From Opitutaceae bacterium (lineage in GTDB: Bacteria; Verrucomicrobiota; Verrucomicrobiia; Opitutales; Opitutaceae), in assembly GCA_023269455.1 (NCBI GenBank), contig JAHFTG010000026.1, forward strand, positions 1 to 14,414: DNA of 14,414 nt. Reading direction: 5' to 3'. Positions 8,597-14,372 of the stretch are shown piece by piece. The position numbers were made by a program, and so were the translations under genes. A model generated the notes under the pieces. The model had not been told where the DNA came from and searched no databases. It was given only the letters and a program-made list of their open reading frames with translations. Numbering within the stretch: the first letter of the stretch is position 1; every line of letters starts with the position of its first letter.

Positions 8597-9757
8597 ATGT
8601 CCAACAGTTCATTTACCAGCCAGCAACTCGACCTCTCAGACCTTACCTTACCCAAAGAAAAAACCTACGGACGGATTGTCCTGACCTTGGCCGTGATCGT
8701 CTGGATCGTCCTCGCCTTTACTCTCGTAGGTGCCTTCTACGCACTATTGTTCGGTATCATCGGGTGGTTGGGCCACGGACTCCTGGCCGCTCATCTGCGC
8801 GCGGAATCGGTTAAAGTCAGCGAGCGTCAACTCCCCCAGCTCTACGACACCTTTGTGCGCGTATGCGCCAAACTCGGCGTCTCCCCCATGCCCAGTCTCT
8901 ACGTCGTTCAGGCCGGTGGTGCTCTCAACGCCTTCGCCACGAAATTCGGCGGACGCAATTTTGTCGTGGTAAACTCCGATCTCCTGGAAGCCTTTGGCCC
9001 CTCTTCGCCTGAAATCGAATTCATCCTTGGCCACGAACTCGGACATCTGAAGAGCAACCACATCTCCAAGCGCATTCTCTTCGCCCCCGGCATCCTCATG
9101 CCGCTCATCGGCCCGGCCTACCTGCGCGCCTGCGAAGCTTCCTGCGACCGCCACGGCGCCTTCGCCACCAGCAATCCCCAAGGCGCGACCAGCGCCCTCC
9201 TCGCCCTGAGCGGTGGCAAGGCCCACGGCCGCATTCTGGATGCCGGCTCTTTCGCGGATCAACACAACGAGGAGCGCGGATTCTTCGTTTCCTGGCACGA
9301 GCTCTCCTCACCCTATCCCACCCTTTCTCAGCGCGTCGCCAAAATCCTCGCGCTCAACAATCCTCACTTCGACACCCGTCCGGCCCGTCACCCTCTCGCA
9401 TATCCCCTCGCCCTCCTCACTCCCGGCGGACGCGCCACCTCCGGCGGCGCCAATGCGATGATCTTCATCGTCGTCATCGGCCTGCTCGCCGCCATGGCCA
9501 TCCCCGCATTCCAAAAAGTGCGCACGGCCGCACAGGAAAAAACCTGCATCAACAACGAGCGCATGATCGCCGCCGCCGTGCAGCAATACACGCTGGAAAA
9601 CAACAAGGCACCCGCCGCCATCTCGGACTTTTCCGGTCCTGGAAAACCTCTGGCCGCGTTTCCCGCCTGCCCGTCCAAGGGCCACTACGAGATCGAGCCT
9701 CAGGCCGACGGAACGGTCAAGGTCACCTGCTCCGTCCACGGCGGCCATAGCTACTAA
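8597..9757 (+). CDS. Membrane M48 zinc metallopeptidase with C-terminal pseudopilin-like module
   Basis: A 386-residue membrane protein. A long hydrophobic stretch (about 27-66) can form a helical hairpin. An M48 (HtpX/Ste24-type) peptidase domain follows: HELGH (146-150) supplies two zinc histidines and the catalytic glutamate E147, and CEASCDRHGA (179-188) gives the third ligand E180, equivalent to the family's EYEAD. PTLSQRVAKI (241-250) is the usual M48 C-terminal block. After a Gly-rich linker (277-286), MIFIVVIGLLAAMAIPAF (288-305) resembles the N-terminal helix of type IV pilin-like proteins. QEKTCINNERMI, then ACPSKGHYE and CSVHGGH (Cys 317, 358, 378), match the Cys pattern of verrucomicrobial pseudopilins. 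The prepilin-peptidase site and Glu5 are missing, so this part is probably an anchor or sensor. Start chosen at 8597; an in-frame TTG at 8561 adds residues that look non-coding. Confidence 0.85.
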   Translation: MSNSSFTSQQLDLSDLTLPKEKTYGRIVLTLAVIVWIVLAFTLVGAFYALLFGIIGWLGHGLLAAHLRAESVKVSERQLPQLYDTFVRVCAKLGVSPMPSLYVVQAGGALNAFATKFGGRNFVVVNSDLLEAFGPSSPEIEFILGHELGHLKSNHISKRILFAPGILMPLIGPAYLRACEASCDRHGAFATSNPQGATSALLALSGGKAHGRILDAGSFADQHNEERGFFVSWHELSSPYPTLSQRVAKILALNNPHFDTRPARHPLAYPLALLTPGGRATSGGANAMIFIVVIGLLAAMAIPAFQKVRTAAQEKTCINNERMIAAAVQQYTLENNKAPAAISDFSGPGKPLAAFPACPSKGHYEIEPQADGTVKVTCSVHGGHSY

Positions 9758-9791
9758 AATCCTCGGCTGATCTCGCCCGCATCCATTCCCC

Positions 9792-9822
9792 AAAGCCGCC
9801 GGTTCACCCCGGCGGCTTTTTT
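9792..9822 (+). terminator. Intrinsic terminator of the M48 peptidase gene
   Basis: GCCGCCGG (9795-9802) pairs with CCGGCGGC (9809-9816) around the loop TTCACC, with AAA before and six Ts (9817-9822) after. It starts 34 bases past the stop codon. It differs from the typA terminator by one loop base, and the match carries on into the flanking GCGCCCG. Confidence 0.93.
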
Positions 9823-9863
9823 GCGCCCGCACTCCTTCGCGCGGCATGGTATCAGTTGCCACG

Positions 9864-9886
9864 GCACGCCGTCTGCGTTGGCGTGC
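9864..9886 (+). promoter_or_regulatory. Inverted repeat upstream of the antiporter gene
   Basis: GCACGCC (9864-9870) and GGCGTGC (9880-9886) are perfect 7-bp arms around a 9-base centre, directly before the T/A-rich bases 9887-9893 and 26 bases before the antiporter ATG. It could be an operator or a leader hairpin. No partner regulator is visible in the window. Confidence 0.35.
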
Positions 9887-9911
9887 TTATCATCATCGAC
9901 CTTCGCTTCCC

Positions 9912-11531
9912 ATGACCGGCTTTGAACATGTCTTGTGGCTGCTGCTCCTCACGACCGCCTTGAGCGTGATGGGGCGCTGGCTGCCGTGGCCGCAGACCAT
10001 CACCTATGTGCTCGGCGCGCTCCTCGTCGGGCTCTGGCCGGTCTTTCCTCACATCGAGCTGGAGCCGGAGTTTTTCTTTCTCTTCTTCGTTCCTCCGCTG
10101 CTGTTTTCGGACGGCTGGCTCATGCCGCTCCGGGAGTTTACGAAGGCCCGCCGGCCCATCCTGATCCTCGCCATCGGGCTCGTGCTTTTCACCACCGTGA
10201 CCGTTGGCTTCGTCGCCCACTGGCTCGTGCCCGGGCTGCCGCTCGCCATGGCCTTCGCCCTCGGCGCAATCGTGTCGCCCACCGACGCCATCGCCGTCAG
10301 CGCGATCACCGAACGGCTTAAAGTCCCCACTCGCCTTACCATCATCCTCAAAGGCGAGAGCCTGATGAACGACGCCACCGGCCTCGTCGCCTTCAAGCTC
10401 GCCCTCGCCGCCCTCGTGGCAGGCACGTTCTCGCTGCGCGCGGCCACGGTCGATTTCACGCTGCTTGCGGGCATCGGCTTCGGCGTGGGGCTCGCCATCG
10501 CCTATCTCATCGGACGTATCCGCGACTTGCTGCGCCATCTGCGCGGCTCCGATCCGTTTATCGAAACGACGGTTTCGTTGATGACGCCCTACGCCGCCTA
10601 CCTCGCGGCCGGAGCACTCGGTGGAAGCGGCATTCTCGCGGTCGTCGCCGCCGGGCTCTACTCCGGCTGGCGCGATCCCGTGCGCACGGATGTCGAGAGC
10701 CGGCAGACCTCATGGACCGTCTGGTCCACCGTCCTGTTCTGGCTCAACGGCCTCGCCTTCGTCCTCCTCGGCCTGCAATTCCCGGACATCTTCGCCTCCG
10801 TCAGCCACCTGTATTCCACCGGCACGCTCGTCCTGTTCACGCTGGTGATTTCCGCCATCGTGATCGTCGGCCGACTCGCCTGGGTTTTCCCCGGCGCCTA
10901 TCTGCCTTTTCTGCTTTCGGCCAAAGTTCGGCGCACCGAGAAACGCTATTCCTGGCAGGCCGTGCTCGTCTGCGGCTGGGCCGGTATGCGCGGCACGGTC
11001 ACGCTCGCGGCGGCGCTTTCCATTCCGCTCTGGCAGGCCGACGGCAAACCGTTCCCCGGGCGCGATCTGGTCATCTTTCTCTCGTTCGGCGTGATCGTCG
11101 TCACGCTGCTCCTGCAAGGCACCACGCTTGAATGGCTCATCTGCCGTCTCGGCCTGCGTGAAGACGACACCCGCAGCCAGGAAGACCGGCTCGCCCGCAT
11201 CGCCGCCGTCGAAGCCGGCCTCAAGGTCCTGACCACCGATCAAAACGCCACCGCCAACCCCGAGGAATCCGCCGCTCTCGGCAAAGTCGTGTCGGAGTAT
11301 GAAACCCGCCTCGCCGAGCTGGTCGCCGACGGCGAAGTCCGGGCCAACGCCCATGCGCATCGCAATGCCAGCCGGGCGCATCGCCTCAAGGCCCTTCGCG
11401 CCGAACGCACCGCTCTCGACGATCTCTGGCGCCGCGACGTCATCACCGACGATACCCACCGTCCGCTCCTGCAACTGCTCGATCACGAGGAATCAATGCT
11501 CAGCGAAAACTCCGAATTGGCAGACACCTGA
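9912..11531 (+). CDS. Na+/H+ antiporter, CPA1 family
   Basis: An inner-membrane cation/proton exchanger (NhaP/YjcE-like, CPA1) that uses the proton gradient to expel Na+ and control pH. The 539 residues are at the usual size for bacterial CPA1 proteins. About 12 hydrophobic segments fill residues 5-440. Key motifs are SPTDA (122-126; D125) and GESLMNDATG (148-157; N153-D154), the ion-binding ND pair of this family, and further on WAGMRGTVTLAAALSIP, the conserved late helix. The last ~110 residues are a charged, probably helical cytoplasmic tail. I chose the ATG at 9912 because the protein then begins directly with the first membrane helix; an in-frame ATG at 9846 adds a basic tail of non-typical sequence. 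No Shine-Dalgarno. Stands alone between terminators. Confidence 0.92.
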   Translation: MTGFEHVLWLLLLTTALSVMGRWLPWPQTITYVLGALLVGLWPVFPHIELEPEFFFLFFVPPLLFSDGWLMPLREFTKARRPILILAIGLVLFTTVTVGFVAHWLVPGLPLAMAFALGAIVSPTDAIAVSAITERLKVPTRLTIILKGESLMNDATGLVAFKLALAALVAGTFSLRAATVDFTLLAGIGFGVGLAIAYLIGRIRDLLRHLRGSDPFIETTVSLMTPYAAYLAAGALGGSGILAVVAAGLYSGWRDPVRTDVESRQTSWTVWSTVLFWLNGLAFVLLGLQFPDIFASVSHLYSTGTLVLFTLVISAIVIVGRLAWVFPGAYLPFLLSAKVRRTEKRYSWQAVLVCGWAGMRGTVTLAAALSIPLWQADGKPFPGRDLVIFLSFGVIVVTLLLQGTTLEWLICRLGLREDDTRSQEDRLARIAAVEAGLKVLTTDQNATANPEESAALGKVVSEYETRLAELVADGEVRANAHAHRNASRAHRLKALRAERTALDDLWRRDVITDDTHRPLLQLLDHEESMLSENSELADT

Positions 11532-11764
11532 ACGGATAAATCCAACGATCCGAACATCCACTGATTACGGGGGATTGCGCGGATAGTCCAATCCCTCACA
11601 ATCCTCAGCGGCATCAGCCGCTCCTCCGTTCAACCTGTGGAGGCCATTGGCCGAAACCGCTCCCAGAGAATCGCCCCGTTGGGCGATTCCACAAGGGGTT
11701 AAAAACTCCGTAAGTCCGGCTGCAGTTTTCTTGGAAATGCTCTCGACCCAAGAAAACAAAAAGA
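11532..11764. other. Highly structured intergenic region with several hairpins
   Basis: No gene is seen here. Four perfect dyads lie in a row: GGGATTG/CAATCCC (11571-11577 with 11589-11595), AGCGGC/GCCGCT (11607-11612 with 11617-11622), GAATCGCCC/GGGCGATTC (11668-11676 with 11681-11689, loop CGTT) and GTTTTCTTGG/CCAAGAAAAC (11725-11734 with 11748-11757). None of the first three has a U-run. Together with the terminator that follows they could be an untranslated RNA, a long 3' leader, or a remnant of a repeat element. Strand and function are unknown. Confidence 0.45.
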
Positions 11765-11784
11765 CCGCCGGAGTTTTCCGGCGG
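11765..11784 (-). terminator. Bidirectional intrinsic terminator between antiporter and cysI
   Basis: CCGCCGGA (11765-11772) pairs with TCCGGCGG (11777-11784) with a 4-base loop. On the minus strand the stem is followed by a T-rich tail (bases 11764 down to 11753, nine Ts of twelve), a good terminator for cysI. On the plus strand it is followed by CCTTTT, which could also stop antiporter transcripts. The stem resembles those of the other two terminators in the window. Confidence 0.85.
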
Positions 11785-11795
11785 CCTTTTAAGGA

Positions 11796-11818
11796 ATGAT
11801 GATGATGATGATGATGAT
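11796..11818. repeat. Trinucleotide microsatellite, (ATG)7 / (CAT)7
   Basis: Seven tandem ATG units (11796-11816) plus AT; on the cysI strand the repeat follows the TAA stop directly as a run of TCA/CAT triplets, before the terminator. It is in the 3' untranslated part of cysI, so copy-number change would not alter the protein. Confidence 0.9.
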
Positions 11819-13569
11819 TAGACCGCCGGTGCGGCCACCTTGGGCGCCGCAGCCGGCACCAAACCGCCGGTGCCAACCTTGTGGGTCGTGGCATCGGCCG
11901 GCATGATCGTGCGCTCGCAGAAGTCGCCGAACTTCTCCCCTTCGTTGCGCTCCTTGGCGTAGCGCTTGATCACGGGTTCGAGGAGCTTCACCGCATCTTC
12001 GATGGTGATGCTCGGGGAAACGAGGCGGTTGAGGCGGTTGCCGATGTAGGAAGCCCCGAGATAGAGCGCGTATTTGTTCGGCGCCTTGCCGACGAACGCG
12101 ATCTCGGCGAGATACGGGCGGGCGCAACCGTTCGGGCAACCCGTCACGCGGAGACTGATGGCGTCGTCATGCAGGCCGGCCTCGTCGAGGACGGTTTCAA
12201 AACGCGCAAGGATGTCGGGCAGCGCACGCTCGCTCTCGGCGAGGGCCAGACCGCACGTCGGGAGCGCGACGCAGGAGAGCGCGTTGAGGCGCACGCCGGA
12301 GCGGTCGTTTTCCTTGTCGAGGCCATAACGGGCGAGGATCGCCTCGATGACGGGCTTCTCCTTCTCGCTGATGCCGGAGATGGTGAGGTTTTGCGACGGC
12401 GTGAGGCGGAAGTCGCCGCGGTGCATCTGGGCGATCTCGCGGAGCGCGGTCTTCATCGCCCAGCCTTCGCGGTCCACGATGCGGCCCGAGAGGATGTGCA
12501 GGCCGTAGAACCACGAACCGTCGGCGTTTTTGTGCCAGCCGTGCTGATCCTGGATGGTCGTGAAGACGATGGGCTTGGCGGGCGCGAAGGTGATGCCGCT
12601 GCGCTTCTCGACCTCGGCCTTGAACCAGGCGATGCCCTTGTCCTCGATGGTGTATTTGAGGCGGGCGTGGCGGCGGTTGGTGCGGTCGCCGTTGTCGCGT
12701 TGCGTGGTGAGCACGGCCTCGCCGATTTTGTTGACGTTGTCGCGGGTGATGAAGCCGAGGGTGTCGGCGATGCGCGGGAAAGTTTCCTCGTTGCCGTGGT
12801 TCATGCCGAGACCACCGCCGACGGTCACGTTGTAGCCGGTGAGTTTTCCGTCCTCGATGATCGCGATGTAGCCGAGATCCTGCGAGTAAACGTCGATGTC
12901 GTTGGACGGCGGAACCGCGAAACCGGTCTTGAATTTGCGCGGCAGGTAGGTGCTGCCATACATCGTCTCGACCTCGGGTTCACCGCCGGCGACGAGTTCC
13001 TCGTCGAGCCAGATTTCGTGGTAGGCGCGGGTCTTGGGGAGGGAGTAGTCGGACCAGTTCTTCGCGTCCTGATAAACCTGCTCCTGCGCGGGCGACTGCT
13101 CGGGATTGACCGGGCCCATGACGTTGCGGTTCACGTCGCCGCACGCCGCGATGGAATCGAGAAGCACCTTGTGCATGCCCTGGATGAGGGGCTTCATGTT
13201 GCCCTTCAGCACGCCGTGAAACTGGAACGTCTGGCGCGTGGTGAGACGCAGCGACGGCGAGGCCAACTGGGTCGCGAGATCATCGAGCACGAGCCACTGC
13301 TGCGCGGTGGCCTTGCCGCCGGGTAGCCGCACGCGAAGCATGAACGAGAAAGCCTTGTCCTTGCCGGCCTTCTTGAGGGCGACGCGCTGGTCGCGGTCGT
13401 CCTGCTGGTAAGTGCCGTGAAACTTGATGAGCTGCTCGCTATCGGCCGAGACCACGGCCGTGGACGTGTCGGCGAACTCCGCCTTGAGATTGCCGCGCAG
13501 GTGGCGCGACGCGGTTTTGATGCCTTCATTGGCGACAAGAGGCTTCGGAGCAGCAGAGTCGGTGGTCAT
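11818..13569 (-). CDS. cysI: Assimilatory sulfite reductase hemoprotein subunit (beta)
   Basis: Reduces sulfite to sulfide with six electrons on coupled siroheme and 4Fe-4S centres, in cysteine synthesis. The 583 residues match CysI (E. coli 570). Visible blocks are KFHGTYQQDDRD (49-60), RLTTRQTFQFHG (108-119), DVNRNV (145-150), TYLPRKFKT (207-215), NDIDV (223-227), GGGLGMNHGN (251-260), and cluster ligands CVALPTC (C433, C439) and GCPNGC (C478, C482). The pattern follows CysI more closely than ferredoxin sulfite reductases, but no cysJ is in the window, so the electron donor is open. The C-terminus carries an extra Ala/Pro tail. I chose the ATG at 13569-13567; in-frame ATGs at 13590 and 13698 would add 7 or 43 residues that do not look conserved. 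No Shine-Dalgarno precedes 13569. Single gene with its own terminator. Confidence 0.95.
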   Translation of the reverse strand: MTTDSAAPKPLVANEGIKTASRHLRGNLKAEFADTSTAVVSADSEQLIKFHGTYQQDDRDQRVALKKAGKDKAFSFMLRVRLPGGKATAQQWLVLDDLATQLASPSLRLTTRQTFQFHGVLKGNMKPLIQGMHKVLLDSIAACGDVNRNVMGPVNPEQSPAQEQVYQDAKNWSDYSLPKTRAYHEIWLDEELVAGGEPEVETMYGSTYLPRKFKTGFAVPPSNDIDVYSQDLGYIAIIEDGKLTGYNVTVGGGLGMNHGNEETFPRIADTLGFITRDNVNKIGEAVLTTQRDNGDRTNRRHARLKYTIEDKGIAWFKAEVEKRSGITFAPAKPIVFTTIQDQHGWHKNADGSWFYGLHILSGRIVDREGWAMKTALREIAQMHRGDFRLTPSQNLTISGISEKEKPVIEAILARYGLDKENDRSGVRLNALSCVALPTCGLALAESERALPDILARFETVLDEAGLHDDAISLRVTGCPNGCARPYLAEIAFVGKAPNKYALYLGASYIGNRLNRLVSPSITIEDAVKLLEPVIKRYAKERNEGEKFGDFCERTIMPADATTHKVGTGGLVPAAAPKVAAPAV

Positions 13570-13598
13570 GGTGAAAGGACAAACGTGCATCCGGTCCC

Positions 13599-13615
13599 CC
13601 CACGCTTCAAGTGGG
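13599..13615 (-). promoter_or_regulatory. Small hairpin in the cysI leader next to a G-run
   Basis: CCCAC (13599-13603) and GTGGG (13611-13615) form a 5-bp stem with a 7-base loop. On the cysI strand the GTGGG that comes from 13603-13599 is part of a run of Gs lying just before the alternative ATG at 13590-13588. It could hide that start. Weak evidence; the structure is short. Confidence 0.25.
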
Positions 13616-13672
13616 AAAACCAGTTTGTTGGGTAAGTTACTTTGAATGGCCGCCTCCCGTGTGCCTTCCCCA

Positions 13673-13716
13673 TTGGATGTTGAGCGTTGGCCGTTCACCG
13701 AGTTGGGAGTTCACGG
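13673..13716. repeat. Degenerate 7-bp tandem repeat
   Basis: Six heptamers of the form TT(G/C)-N-N-N-G start at 13673, 13680, 13687, 13694, 13703 and 13710, with a two-base AG insertion after the fourth. Examples are TTGGATG, TTGAGCG and TTGGCCG. The related TTGAATG occurs at 13642. The array lies in the shared control region of cysI and the toxin-antitoxin operon. Confidence 0.6.
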
Positions 13717-13740
13717 ACTCCACCTTGATGTAATAACATC
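13706..13740 (+). promoter_or_regulatory. Probable promoter/operator of the toxin-antitoxin operon
   Basis: Two inverted repeats lie just upstream of the antitoxin: GGAGT/ACTCC (13706-13710 and 13717-13721) and GATGT/ACATC (13727-13731 and 13736-13740). The second is centred on AATA and overlaps a -10-like TAATAA at 13731-13736, 23 bases before the ATG. AbrB/MazE-type antitoxins normally repress their own operon through such palindromes, so this is the expected operator. A clear -35 box at correct spacing was not found. Confidence 0.5.
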
Positions 13741-13758
13741 CGTAGCCACACCAAATCC

Positions 13759-13986
13759 ATGACCATCGAACTCAAACTTCGCAAAGTTGGCAATTCCCTC
13801 GGCGTGGTTCTGCCCAAGGAGGCCTTGGCTCATTTGAACGTCGGAGAGGGCGATGTGATCACTTTGACCGAATCGCTCGACGGTGTGCGGCTGACCACCG
13901 CCAACCCCGAGTTCTCCAAATCCATGGCGGTTTTTGAGTCCTTGAATCGGCGCTATCGGAACACGCTGCGCGAGCTCGCCAAATGA
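13759..13986 (+). CDS. AbrB/MazE-type antitoxin (swapped-hairpin DNA-binding)
   Basis: A 75-residue antitoxin partner of the following Doc-like toxin. The N-terminal half (1-48) is an AbrB/SpoVT/MazE swapped-hairpin domain: LRKVGNSLGVVLPKEAL (7-23) is its core strand-loop, followed by GEGDVITLTE (29-38) and DGVRLT (41-46). The charged helix-rich C-terminal part (about 52-75), ending YRNTLRELAK, is the expected toxin-binding tail, and this ending is familiar from AbrB-Doc pairs. It dimerises, binds DNA and should repress the operon. Its stop overlaps the toxin start as ATGA, a sign of translational coupling. The start ATG at 13759 gives the normal domain start, without a Shine-Dalgarno. It is divergent from cysI, with 189 bp between starts. 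Confidence 0.88.
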   Translation: MTIELKLRKVGNSLGVVLPKEALAHLNVGEGDVITLTESLDGVRLTTANPEFSKSMAVFESLNRRYRNTLRELAK

Positions 13987-14372
13987 CCGGGCCGCATTGG
14001 TTTTCTCGCGAGGAATGCCTCGCCCTGCACGACATGATGCTCGCCGACTACGGCGGCTTGGCGGGAGTGCGGGACGACAACATGCTCGAATCCGCCCTCG
14101 CCAAGCCACGCCATCTATTCGTGTATGGCAAATCCACGCTGGCCGAGCTGGCCGCCTCCTACTCCTCCGGAGTCGTGAAGAATCCCCCTTTCCTCGATGG
14201 CAACAAGCGCACCGGCTTCATCCTGGGCGCCGCGTTTCTGGAGCGAAATGGACAAACCTTTTTCGCCTCGGAAGTGGATGCCGTCATGAAGACGCTCGCC
14301 CTCGCCGCCGGCGAAATCAACGAAGCCGCCTACGCGGTGTGGTTCGCCAAAAACTTCCGGCGCGCCGGATAG
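13983..14372 (+). CDS. Death-on-curing (Doc/Fic family) toxin with altered active-site motif
   Basis: A 129-residue Fic-fold protein of the death-on-curing type. Active Doc phosphorylates elongation factor EF-Tu and stops translation; its motif is HxFxDxNKRT. Here the N-terminal part contains LHDMMLADYGG and the Doc-typical RDDNMLESALAKP (30-42). The core is KNPPFLDGNKRTGF (66-79): Asp72, Gly73, Asn74, Lys75, Arg76 and Thr77 are intact, but the position of the essential His is P68 (codon CCC at 14184-14186, one base from CAC). Length and all other blocks look whole, so this is not a broken gene by frame. It could be an inactive toxin, or a subfamily with changed chemistry. Translationally coupled to the antitoxin by a 4-base overlap. 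Confidence 0.88.
   Translation: MTGPHWFSREECLALHDMMLADYGGLAGVRDDNMLESALAKPRHLFVYGKSTLAELAASYSSGVVKNPPFLDGNKRTGFILGAAFLERNGQTFFASEVDAVMKTLALAAGEINEAAYAVWFAKNFRRAG

Noticed and set aside
11565..11894. Minus-strand frame encoding a His run that looks like a His-tag
   Set aside because: The His run is only the CAT microsatellite read in another frame; the frame crosses the cysI end and terminator and is not a gene.
11881..13326. Plus-strand frame (481 codons) opposite cysI
   Set aside because: Shadow of cysI; Val/Ala/Glu/Asp-rich with no recognisable domain.
13570..13700. Possible SAM or other sulfur-linked riboswitch ahead of cysI
   Set aside because: Only a 5-bp hairpin and repeats were seen; none of the SAM riboswitch cores I know could be matched by eye. 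A covariance-model search would decide.
13673..13740. CRISPR-like repeat array
   Set aside because: Units are 7 bases, degenerate and contiguous, with no spacers and no cas genes.
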